A stretch of DNA of 38,568 bases from NCBI RefSeq assembly GCF_012102705.1, contig NZ_JAAVTA010000014.1, positions 1-38,568 of the forward strand, in the 5' to 3' direction. The DNA is from Haematospirillum sp. H1815. Its GTDB lineage: Bacteria; Pseudomonadota; Alphaproteobacteria; Rhodospirillales; Rhodospirillaceae. The position numbers were made by a program, and so were the translations under genes. The notes under the pieces are model-generated. The model saw nothing but the letters and a program-made list of their open reading frames with translations, searched no databases and was not told the DNA's origin. Positions 16,199 through 23,881 of the stretch are shown here, one piece after another; within the stretch, counting starts at the first letter, position 1, and every line of letters starts with the position of its first letter.

Positions 16199-17332
16199 AT
16201 GCTGTCCCCCGACAGGAACCATATCACCGATGCGCTGCGCACAGTTTCCCATCCCGAAGCCGGGGATCCCGTATCGGCAGGATGGGTTGAAAGCATCACC
16301 ATCACCAATCAAAATGTCGTGGTCACATTGGTCGTCCCACCTGCGCTAGGTTCATCACTGGAGCCCTTACGGCAGACAGCGGAAACGGTCATCGCCGGCC
16401 TGCCCGGTGTTGAAGCTGCCACTGTTGTGCTGACCGCCCATACCAACCCGGAAAAGAAAAGCAGACCAAAAGTGCAAGGCCATATTCCCATGCCGGGAGT
16501 AAAGAAAATTGTCGCGGTCGCATCGGGAAAGGGTGGTGTTGGCAAATCGACAACAGCCGTGAACCTTGCCTTGGCGCTGAAGCAGCTGGGGCTTTCTGTC
16601 GCCCTGTTTGACGCTGACATCTATGGCCCAAGCATCCCCTGCCTGACCGGTTTGCGAGGACAGCGCCTGAGCAGTGACGACAAGGGCCTGATTCCCGCAG
16701 AAAGCATGGGCCTGAAAATCATGTCGATTGGCTTCATGGTGGAAGAAGACAGCCCCCTTGTCTGGCGTGGCCCCATGGTTATGGGGGCTCTGGAGCAAAT
16801 GCTGCGTGATACCCGATGGGATGACATTGACATCATGGTGATCGATATGCCGCCAGGCACGGGGGATACACAGCTCACTATCAGCCAGAAGCTGGAACTG
16901 TCAGGGGCTGTGATCGTCTCCACCCCTCAGGATCTTGCCCTGCTTGATGCCCGCAAGGGGCTGGGTATGTTCAACAAGGTCGAGGTTCCCATTCTCGGCA
17001 TTGTCGAAAACATGAGCTATCACATCTGTACGCAATGCGGACATCGCGAAGACGTATTTGACCATGGCGGTGCACGACAAACAGCAAAAGAGATGGGTGT
17101 GGATTTTCTGGGCGAAATTCCCTTGGCTGCCACCATTCGCCAAGATGCAGATAGTGGCAGACCAAGCGTTGTATCGTCACCCGATGGACCTCATGCCCGT
17201 GCGTATATGAACATTGCGTCCAAAGCCGCCACAAAACTGGGCCTGATCACTGATACAGGCCACGCACAATCAAGACATGAGACGCATGACAAAAAGGGAT
17301 GGCGGTATTTCCTGCGGCGCCTGACATCCTGA
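16199..17332 (+). CDS. mrp: Mrp/ApbC Fe-S carrier P-loop NTPase (377 aa)
   Basis: MinD/Mrp-family scaffold that binds and delivers [4Fe-4S] clusters. An N-terminal MIP18/DUF59 domain (about residues 1-85) precedes the NTPase. The deviant Walker A is GKGGVGKST at 110-118. Further motifs are FDADIYGPSIP, VIDMPPGTGDTQLT and the cluster-binding CTQC with C277 and C280. The residues after about 340 are a short basic tail (SRHETHDKKGWRYF). The frame is open upstream across the hflK promoter, but similarity to the family starts after ATG 16199, and GGAG lies nine bases before it. A GC-rich hairpin follows directly. Confidence 0.96.
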   Translation: MLSPDRNHITDALRTVSHPEAGDPVSAGWVESITITNQNVVVTLVVPPALGSSLEPLRQTAETVIAGLPGVEAATVVLTAHTNPEKKSRPKVQGHIPMPGVKKIVAVASGKGGVGKSTTAVNLALALKQLGLSVALFDADIYGPSIPCLTGLRGQRLSSDDKGLIPAESMGLKIMSIGFMVEEDSPLVWRGPMVMGALEQMLRDTRWDDIDIMVIDMPPGTGDTQLTISQKLELSGAVIVSTPQDLALLDARKGLGMFNKVEVPILGIVENMSYHICTQCGHREDVFDHGGARQTAKEMGVDFLGEIPLAATIRQDADSGRPSVVSSPDGPHARAYMNIASKAATKLGLITDTGHAQSRHETHDKKGWRYFLRRLTS

Positions 17333-17338
17333 AACAAT

Positions 17339-17368
17339 CGCCCCCGTCCTTCTTCTTGGGCGGGGGCG
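17339..17368. terminator. GC-rich hairpin shared by mrp and the APC antiporter gene
   Basis: CGCCCCCG (17339-17346) pairs with CGGGGGCG (17361-17368), extending inward by three pairs around a TTCTTCTT loop. It lies between two convergent genes. On the minus strand it is followed by ATTGTTTC, so it works best as the terminator of the antiporter gene; on the plus strand no T-run follows. Confidence 0.65.
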
Positions 17369-17374
17369 TGCACC

Positions 17375-18859
17375 TCAGAGGCTGAGATAACCGGCGTAAA
17401 GCATCCATCCTGCAACAACAGCACCGGCCAACAGAAGGGAAAAGAGCACACCCTCCCGACGCCTGAAGACTGGTTCACGCAGCTCTCTTCTGGCCTGCAC
17501 ATACAGAATAATACCCGGCGTATACAGAAGAGCAGACAGAAGTAGATAGTCAACACCGGCAGCATACAGCAGCCAAAGACTATACAGGGCAGCCAAGCCT
17601 GTCACACACATCGCACGCCGGCGACCAGCAATACCGTGTCCGTACAACTCACCACGCATACCGCAGCGCAAGGCAAAAACAGCAGACAACAGATAAGGCA
17701 CCAGAATCATGGAGGTGCCAAGGGATGCCAAGGCTAGATACGTTGATTCATTGAACAGTGTCAGGACCAGAAAAATCTGGATCATGGCATTGGATAAGAA
17801 CAGGGCCTTGGCAGGAACCCGGTTTGCATTCTCCTGACGCAAGAAAGCCGGCATACTCATGCCCTTTGATGCCGAGAACAAAATCTCGGTACACAGCAGC
17901 ATCCAAGCCAGCAATCCGCCCAGCAGAGAAATCACCAGTCCGGCACTGACCAGAACAGCTCCCCAAGGACCGACAACACTCTCCAGAACGTACGCCATGG
18001 AGGGATCCTTCAGCCCTGCCAGTTCCGCCCTAGACATGATGCCCATAGACAGCACATTGACAGAAACCAGCAGAGCCATAACCCCAAGGAACCCCAGAAC
18101 CGTCGCCTTTCCGACATCGGAACGCCGCCGGGCACGTGCCGAGTAAACACCAGCCCCTTCAATGCCGATAAAGACCCAGACTGTAATCAGCATCATGTTA
18201 CGAACCTGGTCCATAACACTGCCCAGATCCGTGCTGCCAGCACCCCAGATATCCGCTGTAAAGATATCCAGCTGAAAGGCCGTGGCAGCAATAACGACAA
18301 ACAGGATCAAGGGAATAACCTTGGCAATCGTTGCAACCTGATTGGCAAGAACAGCGCCGGTGATGCCACGCAGAACCATGGCATGCACGGTCCAAAGCAG
18401 TGCAGAAGCTGCAATCACGGCCCACAGGGTGTTACCATCCCCAAAAACAGGAAGGAAATAACCCAACGTACTGAGCAACAAAACAAGGTAGCTGGTTGTC
18501 CCGATCCAAGCGCTGATCCAGTACCCCCAAGCTGACAAGAAGCCAACATAGTTACCAAAGCCGGCCCTGGCATAGGCATAGATGCCCCCGTCCAGATCAG
18601 CCCTGCGATCAGCAAGAAGACGGAAAACCCACGCAAGAGCAAGCATGCCCAAGGCGCTGATTGTCCAGCCAATCAGCATGGCACCAGGCGCGGCACTATT
18701 GGCCGTGTTCTGTGGCAACGCAAAAATACCGCCGCCAATCATCGAACCAACAACCAAGGCTGTCAGAGCCCCAAGACGCAATCCACCACGGGACGGCGCT
18801 GTTTCCTGCACAACCATCTCCAGATCTCCGGGGCTCAAAACACCGGCCTGTTTTGTCAT
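17375..18859 (-). CDS. arcD: APC-family basic amino acid antiporter, arginine/ornithine type (494 aa)
   Basis: A 12-helix APC-superfamily transporter. The first helix carries the signature GSMIGGGIFALPQN seen in arginine/ornithine and related basic amino acid antiporters, followed by WVFRLLADRRADLDGGIYAYA in segments and GFLSAWGYWISAW. The WVFIGIEGAGVYSARA segment and KAL (FLSNAMIQIFL) further support this family. It probably exchanges arginine or lysine for ornithine or a polyamine across the inner membrane; the exact substrate is inference. ATG 18859 has GAGGGA eight bases ahead, so it is preferred over GTG 18874. No arc catabolic genes are adjacent. It lies downstream of sdaA but behind that gene's strong terminator, and has its own AT-rich upstream region. 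Confidence 0.85.
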   Translation of the reverse strand: MTKQAGVLSPGDLEMVVQETAPSRGGLRLGALTALVVGSMIGGGIFALPQNTANSAAPGAMLIGWTISALGMLALAWVFRLLADRRADLDGGIYAYARAGFGNYVGFLSAWGYWISAWIGTTSYLVLLLSTLGYFLPVFGDGNTLWAVIAASALLWTVHAMVLRGITGAVLANQVATIAKVIPLILFVVIAATAFQLDIFTADIWGAGSTDLGSVMDQVRNMMLITVWVFIGIEGAGVYSARARRRSDVGKATVLGFLGVMALLVSVNVLSMGIMSRAELAGLKDPSMAYVLESVVGPWGAVLVSAGLVISLLGGLLAWMLLCTEILFSASKGMSMPAFLRQENANRVPAKALFLSNAMIQIFLVLTLFNESTYLALASLGTSMILVPYLLSAVFALRCGMRGELYGHGIAGRRRAMCVTGLAALYSLWLLYAAGVDYLLLSALLYTPGIILYVQARRELREPVFRRREGVLFSLLLAGAVVAGWMLYAGYLSL

Positions 18860-19195
18860 CTCTGTGTCCCTCACTGCAAAATCTTTTCAATACAAGGAGA
18901 TGATCCACAAAAACGCGCTTCACAGCCCTGTCAGGACAAGAAACGCAATCAAAATGACGCCGGACAAGCCGAAAGCGGGCCTCCATAAACGTCCTTCTTA
19001 TGGAAAGGAGCGATAACACAGCCAACAGGGATCTGCATATACATTTTGCAGTAGAATGAACGTATATATGTCATATATTGGTAAAAAATATACTTTATGC
19101 AAGGTATATATACCAAAATGATCAGTTCATGAAACATAATGTCAGAGAAGCATCCCTGTCCAGAAAGCTGGATTCGCTATGCCATAAACACCAGT
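18860..19195 (-). promoter_or_regulatory. AT-rich upstream region of the antiporter gene with repeats
   Basis: No credible gene is present; the only frame of note (18949-19137, minus) is a low-complexity Tyr/Ile/Cys-rich string. The 19030-19135 part is much more AT-rich than the surroundings. It contains a 14-base direct repeat, ATATACATTTTGCA (19037-19050) and ATATACTTTATGCA (19088-19101), matching at 12 of 14 positions and 51 bases apart. The perfect palindrome GGTATATATACC (19103-19114) follows the second copy. Together these look like an operator for an Lrp- or ArgR-like regulator, but the regulator is unknown. Confidence 0.45.
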
Positions 19196-19232
19196 AAAAA
19201 CCCGCAAAACCACCATATGGAAGTCTTGCGGG
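19196..19232 (-). terminator. Rho-independent terminator of sdaA
   Basis: On the minus strand, CCCGCAA (19232-19226) pairs with TTGCGGG (19207-19201) and is followed by TTTTT (19200-19196). The long loop includes a CCATATGG palindrome. It sits 39 bases after the sdaA stop codon and is correctly oriented. Confidence 0.85.
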
Positions 19233-19270
19233 CTCATACCGATTCATAAAGAGCGTCTCAGGACACGGGA

Positions 19271-20680
19271 CTAACACGCAACCACATTGACAGCCAGCCC
19301 GCCCTGCGAGGTTTCCTTATACTTGCTCTGCATATCAAGACCGGTCTGGCGCATGGTCTCGATGACCTTGTCCAATGACACCAAGTGCTGGCCATCGCCG
19401 CGCAATGCCAGACGCGCAGCGTTGATTGCCTTGACAGCCCCCATCGTGTTGCGCTCGATACAGGGAACCTGTACCAATCCCCCCACAGGATCACATGTCA
19501 GGCCAAGATTGTGCTCCATGCCGATCTCGGCTGCATTCTCAACCTGGTCCGGTGTCCCGCCCAGAACAGCCGTCAACGCCCCTGCTGCCATCGAGCAAGC
19601 CACGCCAACTTCTCCCTGACAGCCAACCTCGGCCGCAGAAATTGAGGCACGCGTCTTGTACAAGGCGCCAATCGCAGCCGCTGTCATCAGGAACGTCCGG
19701 CTGCCATCCCGCGTTGCACCAGGACAGAACCGTTCATAGTACGCCAGTACAGCCGGTATAACGCCTGAAGCGCCATTGGTTGGCGCCGTGACAACCCGGC
19801 TGCCGGCTGCATTTTCCTCGTTGACCGCCAAAGCATAGAGATTGACCCAGTCCAGGACCGTCAGAGGATCCTTCATGGCAGCCTCGGGCCTTCCGGTCAG
19901 CTCACGAAACAAGTCATTAGCACGGCGACGGACCTTCAGCCCCCCCGGCAAAATACCTGTCTGTGAAATCCCCCGGTCAATACACTGCATCATGGCATCA
20001 CGGACACGATCCAGGAAATCATGGGTCTCGCTTTCGGGGCGCCAGACTTGCTCGTTGGCCATCATGACCTGGGCAACTGAAAGGCTGTCCCTGTTACAGA
20101 TCGCAACCAGCTCTGCAGCCGAGTTATAGGGGTAAGGCTGAAAGACATTGCGTCCAGGGGTCAAGGCAGCCTCGCTCTCTCCCTCGGTCACAACAAAGCC
20201 GCCCCCAACTGAGTAATAATCGCGCGTGCACAAGACCTCGCCACCGGCATTGCGGGCTGTAAAGCGCAACCCGTTGGGATGCCCCGGAAGAACATCATCA
20301 AACCGCCAGACAAGGTCTTTAGATACCGCAAAAGAAATTGTCCGCTTTCCTCCCAAACGAAGCGTTCCTTCACGCTCAATCCCGGCAACAATCGTCGGGA
20401 TCGCATCGGGATCAACGGTTTCCGGCTGTTCGCCGGATAACCCGACCAAAACAGCTGTATCGGTTGCATGTCCCTTGCCGGTCAGGGCCAATGATCCGTA
20501 AAGCTCGGCCGTTACCGATGCAACAGAGTCCATAATATCTTGCTGTATCAGAGACTGCACAAAACGGTATCCTGCCCGCATTGGCCCAACCGTATGCGAG
20601 CTGGAGGGACCAACACCAATGGTATAAAGATCATACACACTCAGATTTGTTGGCGATTCCGCAGCCATCTTTTCATTCAT
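19271..20680 (-). CDS. sdaA: L-serine ammonia-lyase, iron-sulfur type (469 aa)
   Basis: Single-chain [4Fe-4S] L-serine dehydratase that converts L-serine to pyruvate and ammonia. The N-terminal beta-type domain starts [20 protein letters not shown] and the alpha-type domain carries [12 protein letters not shown]. The cluster cysteines are C354, C396 and C407, in the exact C-x41-C-x10-C spacing known for this class. Segments around them are [14 protein letters not shown] and [14 protein letters not shown]. Full length. ATG 20680 is the likely start; there is no good ribosome-binding sequence, and an alternative ATG lies at 20668. An 18-bp near-palindrome sits five bases ahead of the start. Followed by a strong terminator. 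Confidence 0.96.
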   Translation of the reverse strand: MNEKMAAESPTNLSVYDLYTIGVGPSSSHTVGPMRAGYRFVQSLIQQDIMDSVASVTAELYGSLALTGKGHATDTAVLVGLSGEQPETVDPDAIPTIVAGIEREGTLRLGGKRTISFAVSKDLVWRFDDVLPGHPNGLRFTARNAGGEVLCTRDYYSVGGGFVVTEGESEAALTPGRNVFQPYPYNSAAELVAICNRDSLSVAQVMMANEQVWRPESETHDFLDRVRDAMMQCIDRGISQTGILPGGLKVRRRANDLFRELTGRPEAAMKDPLTVLDWVNLYALAVNEENAAGSRVVTAPTNGASGVIPAVLAYYERFCPGATRDGSRTFLMTAAAIGALYKTRASISAAEVGCQGEVGVACSMAAGALTAVLGGTPDQVENAAEIGMEHNLGLTCDPVGGLVQVPCIERNTMGAVKAINAARLALRGDGQHLVSLDKVIETMRQTGLDMQSKYKETSQGGLAVNVVAC

Positions 20681-21007
20681 CCAACAGTAAACATGTTAAC
20701 TGTGCCCCCCAAGCGGGATCCGCTCCGGACATATACCCGCAAGCCAAGCCTGCCTTCATCGGACACAGGGACCCGGAAAAGGGTAACGAAGGCAGTCTCA
20801 ACAGATGATGAACATAGAAATTACGTATGTCCAACAATAATATTTCGTCGAGAATACGGTAACGAATAACCACGTATGGCAAGAAAATTTACATGTGACG
20901 CAGACATAAAATCATGGGATACAAAAATCACCCTGCCTCTTGGGCGTATCTATAGCCCGTGCGTCGGGATAAACCTTTGAAAAATTTTATTCATGGAAAC
21001 GTGCGCC
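20681..21007. promoter_or_regulatory. Divergent promoter region sdaA/gpt
   Basis: No gene is supported in this 327-base gap between divergent sdaA and gpt. The right half (20815-21000) is AT-rich and must carry the gpt promoter, but I cannot assign clear -35/-10 boxes. ACGTATG occurs twice (near 20823 and 20873). I looked for glycine and purine riboswitch landmarks on both strands and saw none. Confidence 0.4.
20685..20702. promoter_or_regulatory. 18-bp near-palindrome directly upstream of sdaA
   Basis: CAGTAAACATGTTAACTG matches its own reverse complement at 16 of 18 positions. It ends four bases from the sdaA ATG, where a ribosome-binding site would be expected. It may be an operator that blocks transcription or occludes translation initiation. 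Confidence 0.4.
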
Positions 21008-21499
21008 ATGCAGGACTATTCAGCAAACCGCTACTTGCCCATTGCGTGGGAGCTGTTCCACCGTGATACGCGCCTTCTGGCTCACAAATTGATGAGGCAT
21101 AAAGACTGGAAGGGCATCGTAGCCATAACCCGGGGAGGGCTAATTCCCTCTTCCATCATTGCCCGCGAGCTTGACCTGAGACTGGTCGACTGCCTGTGCA
21201 TCATTTCCTATGATGATCGCGTCCAAGAAGAGATCCGGGTGGCAAAGACCATCCAGAAAGATGTGGTCGGAGACGGTGAAGGATGGCTGATTATTGATGA
21301 CTTGGTTGATTCAGGCGTCACAGCTCGCAAGGCCAAAGCAATCCTGCCGCAGGGCCACATGGCAACCGTCTATGCAAAACCCCATGGAGAACCTTGCGTT
21401 GATACGTATGCTGTGGCTGTCCCCCAGGATATGTGGCTCCTGTTTCCGTGGGATGCAGAACTGATGCCCAATGAGCCATTGGCAAAACGGATTCCCTGA
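21008..21499 (+). CDS. gpt: Xanthine(-guanine) phosphoribosyltransferase (163 aa)
   Basis: Purine salvage enzyme that joins xanthine or guanine to PRPP. The PRPP-binding motif is IIDDLVDSG at residues 95-103. The segments GIVAITRGGLIPSSIIAREL and the C-terminal WLLFPWD are characteristic of Gpt. Length is slightly above the Escherichia coli enzyme. ATG 21008 has GGAAAC seven bases ahead; an in-frame ATG at 20993 without a ribosome-binding sequence would add five residues. Convergent with the next gene, with 24 bases between stops. Confidence 0.94.
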   Translation: MQDYSANRYLPIAWELFHRDTRLLAHKLMRHKDWKGIVAITRGGLIPSSIIARELDLRLVDCLCIISYDDRVQEEIRVAKTIQKDVVGDGEGWLIIDDLVDSGVTARKAKAILPQGHMATVYAKPHGEPCVDTYAVAVPQDMWLLFPWDAELMPNEPLAKRIP

Positions 21500-21523
21500 T
21501 ACAGAGCCTATTGTCCGTACTTT

Positions 21524-22039
21524 TCAGAGGTGACGAAAGATCTCATCAATCTGGGATTGATCCATTGCGGCGTCCCTGCCGTGAATGATGGAGCTGGCAA
21601 CGTCAATCAGGCGCTGCAATGCCGTTGAGCCTGCCTTTGCTCTCGCTCTCACAATCTCCTGATCCTGCAGTTTGACTGCCTCGGCAACACGCTCCAACGA
21701 TTGCTGAACAATCGAATCCATCTGGGCAACGGTATCCTCGAACGGGCGCTTGTAACGGGCGGGCACATGATTATACGCCTCAATCGCCAGTTCTTTATCC
21801 GAGAAGCTACTGTCGCGGAAGTGTTCCTGATAACTCTTTGGTGTCCATTGCAGGCATTCTTCCAAAAGCTCCGGCATATCTGCCAAGATATCCATCAGCA
21901 TGACTATTTCATTGAAATGATTAAGGTAATCTGTCGCCAAAAGGGTCTGCTGGCTGATATTGGCACCAGCGACCTTCGCCTGCCATTCCTCGGGAGGGGT
22001 GTCATTCTCAGGAGCCCTGTTCTGACTGGACGTATTCAT
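21524..22039 (-). CDS. Conserved-looking helical protein with C-terminal SQ-x-ID-x-xF motif (171 aa)
   Basis: I do not recognise a named family. After a disordered N-terminus, residues 35-70 form an amphipathic helix-rich stretch (YLNHFNEIVMLMDILADMP). It continues with WTPKSYQEHFRDSSFSDKEL and PARYKRPFEDTVAQMDSIV. The last residues DQSQIDEIFRHL (160-171) resemble the SQ-x-x-ID-x-LF peptides at FliM N-termini and CheZ C-termini, also present twice in the CheZ of this window. This suggests a link to the chemotaxis or flagellar switch machinery, but the evidence is only the motif. The start ATG has GGGAAG upstream. Divergent from the di-iron protein gene across about 310 bases. Confidence 0.8.
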   Translation of the reverse strand: MNTSSQNRAPENDTPPEEWQAKVAGANISQQTLLATDYLNHFNEIVMLMDILADMPELLEECLQWTPKSYQEHFRDSSFSDKELAIEAYNHVPARYKRPFEDTVAQMDSIVQQSLERVAEAVKLQDQEIVRARAKAGSTALQRLIDVASSIIHGRDAAMDQSQIDEIFRHL

Positions 22040-22351
22040 GCTTCCCGATAACCCTAGCCATTACCCCGTGAATTATTCCCGACCCGACACATGCACGCAA
22101 TGCCCGGGCAGATAGACAGTCACAAAACGACGATATCCCCGCCGCAAGACCAACAATTCAGAGATGATAATCTTCTCATTCAAAACGCCGAAAGGAAAGA
22201 AGACACAACCTTTCCGAACACATATCCTTGTATTTTTCATGGTCATCACTACAAAAGGTATAAGATCTTGGATGATGCGCGGGTAACTGGTTCCCTTTCT
22301 TTTTTGACGGGAACAGTTGCTGTCGGTGTAAATGGAGATACAAACAGCGCA
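22040..22351. promoter_or_regulatory. Divergent intergenic region with a leader hairpin
   Basis: No gene is supported in these 312 bases, although the frame of the di-iron gene stays open through them without family-like sequence. The arm AACTGGTTCCC (22285-22295) pairs with GGGAACAGTT (22309-22318) with one bulged base and a T-rich loop. This places a stable stem in the 5' leader of the di-iron gene, 33 bases before its start codon. Confidence 0.4.
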
Positions 22352-23182
22352 ATGAAGACATGGACATTGGACGATATTCCCTGGAGCCAGTTTGCCCCCT
22401 CCAAGGTTGATCCCGAAGTAACCAAGCTGGTGAAGGCAGCGGCCTTGGTCGAGCGAAACGCCGCAGATTACACCACATATCTGAAAAACGTGTTCCACGC
22501 AGACCCATCCTTCCAGTCACTGGCCGATGAATGGCAGGAAGAGGAGGTACAGCACGGTGATGCATTGGGGCTCTGGGCTGAACGTGCAGACCCGACTTTC
22601 GACTACAAATCTGCATTCCAGAGGTTCCGGGATGGATACCGGATCAATCTGGAAACAGGAGAAAGCATACGCGGCTCACTGACAGGCGAGCTGATTGCAC
22701 GCTGCATCGTAGAGACGGGTACCAGCTCCTACTACTCCGCCCTGCGTGACGGAACCGAAGAACCTGTCCTGCAGTACATCTGCAACCGGATTGCAGGCGA
22801 TGAGTTCCGTCACTACAAGCTGTTTTACACCGCACTGCAGGATTACTTGGACAAGGAACAAATCCCCACATGGCGACGCCTTCTGGTTGCCATGGGACGA
22901 ATCCGCGAAAGCGAGGATGACGAACTGTCCTTTGCATGGCATGCCGCCAATGCGCCAGCCGACACACCCTATGACCGTGCCCAGGCCAGCCTTGCCTATG
23001 GTGCCCGAGCCTTCAGCTTCTACAGGCCGTTGCATGTGGAACGCGCTTCCAACATGGTCCTGAAGGCCGCTGGCATTAGACCCGGTGGATTGGTCGGGGC
23101 GGCTGTCGGCAAGATCATGTGGTCTTTCATCTCACGACGGGCCAAGAAACTGGATGCCGAGCTGAAGCGTCAGGTCGCCTGA
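22352..23182 (+). CDS. Ferritin-like di-iron protein of unknown substrate (276 aa)
   Basis: A ferritin-like four-helix-bundle protein with a complete carboxylate di-iron ligand set: E34 on helix 1, E65 and H68 on helix 2 (EEEVQH), E121 on helix 3 (CIVETGTSSYY), and E151 and H154 on helix 4 (GDEFRHYKLFY). The two E-x-x-H motifs and the spacing suit an oxygen-activating oxidase or oxygenase better than an iron store. The C-terminal part contains YGARAFSFYRPLHVERASNM and a basic end. No partner reductase is nearby. The start ATG 22352 begins MKTWTLDDIPWSQF; GGAG lies 14 bases upstream, further than ideal. The substrate is not known. Confidence 0.85.
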   Translation: MKTWTLDDIPWSQFAPSKVDPEVTKLVKAAALVERNAADYTTYLKNVFHADPSFQSLADEWQEEEVQHGDALGLWAERADPTFDYKSAFQRFRDGYRINLETGESIRGSLTGELIARCIVETGTSSYYSALRDGTEEPVLQYICNRIAGDEFRHYKLFYTALQDYLDKEQIPTWRRLLVAMGRIRESEDDELSFAWHAANAPADTPYDRAQASLAYGARAFSFYRPLHVERASNMVLKAAGIRPGGLVGAAVGKIMWSFISRRAKKLDAELKRQVA

Positions 23183-23194
23183 TCCGAAGGCCTG

Positions 23195-23222
23195 AAAAGT
23201 TGAGGGAGACTACTCTCCCTCA
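23195..23222 (-). terminator. Terminator of the ispH-trpF operon overlapping the trpF stop
   Basis: On the minus strand, TGAGGGAGA (23222-23214) pairs with TCTCCCTCA (23209-23201) around a 4-base loop GTAG, followed by ACTTTTC. The trpF stop codon TAG (23212-23210) is within the loop. A perfect 9-bp stem plus a short T-run. Confidence 0.75.
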
Positions 23223-23881
23223 CCCGCATCCAAGGCCGCAACAATAAACCGGGCGATACGCTCCGGGTCTTTCACACCTAGCTCACGTTCAACGCCAGAA
23301 GACACGTCAACACCAACAGCACCGCTTTCTGCCATTGCTGCAGCCACGTTTTCGGGATTCAGGCCGCCAGCCAGAAGCCAAGGACTCTGGCCGGACCAAC
23401 CTCGCATGACAGACCACGGAAATGCATGGCCATTTCCTCCAGGGCAAGATGCTCCTTGCGGAGGACGGGCATCAAACAGCAACCAGTCAGCAATACCATC
23501 ATAAGGCTTTGCAGCATCCAGATCGGCAGCACTGGCAACACCAATGGCCTTGATCACTTCCGAGCCATACTCCAGCCGGAGTTCCTCGACCCGCTCGGGG
23601 CTCTCGGCTCCATGGAGCTGAATGATATCCAGCCTGACATGGCGATACACCGCATCAATGTCCGCATCAGATGGATCAACGAACAAGCCAACAATGCGAA
23701 GTTCATCACGGATCTCGGACGGTACGCCGGCCAGAAGCTCTGCCGCACGTTCAGGACTGACATTACGGGGGCTGGCAGGACAAAAGACAAAGCCAAGAAA
23801 GTCAGCACCGGCCCCCGCCGCCGTTTCAACCGAATCCTCGTCGGTCAGGCCACAAATCTTAATGAGTACCGGCTGGCTCAC
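23210..23881 (-). CDS. trpF: Phosphoribosylanthranilate isomerase (223 aa)
   Basis: Third enzyme of tryptophan synthesis, a TIM barrel that isomerises N-(5-phosphoribosyl)anthranilate. Family motifs are VLIKICGLTDEDSV with the catalytic Cys at residue 10, GADFLGFVFCPASPRNVS, DIIQLHGAE, the catalytic Asp in LLFDARPPQG, LAGGLNPENV and GVDVSSGVE. The start is GTG, overlapping the pyrF TGA in a GTGA junction, and AAGGAG lies seven bases ahead. Its usual partner trpB is not downstream here; instead the operon ends with a hairpin that embeds the stop codon. Confidence 0.96.
   Translation of the reverse strand: MSQPVLIKICGLTDEDSVETAAGAGADFLGFVFCPASPRNVSPERAAELLAGVPSEIRDELRIVGLFVDPSDADIDAVYRHVRLDIIQLHGAESPERVEELRLEYGSEVIKAIGVASAADLDAAKPYDGIADWLLFDARPPQGASCPGGNGHAFPWSVMRGWSGQSPWLLAGGLNPENVAAAMAESGAVGVDVSSGVERELGVKDPERIARFIVAALDAGEGE

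Noticed and set aside
18949-19137. 62-codon minus-strand frame in the AT-rich gap
   Set aside because: Low-complexity Tyr/Ile/Cys composition produced by AT-rich repeats, with no ribosome-binding sequence.
20540-20869. Plus-strand frame overlapping the sdaA start
   Set aside because: Overlaps a certain gene and the divergent promoter region; composition is not protein-like.
20703-21000. Possible glycine or purine riboswitch between sdaA and gpt
   Set aside because: The conserved cores of these riboswitches are not visible on either strand; a covariance search would settle it.
22091-22351. 87-residue N-terminal extension of the di-iron protein
   Set aside because: Composition is not like the rest and includes the leader hairpin; the predicted fold starts after ATG 22352.
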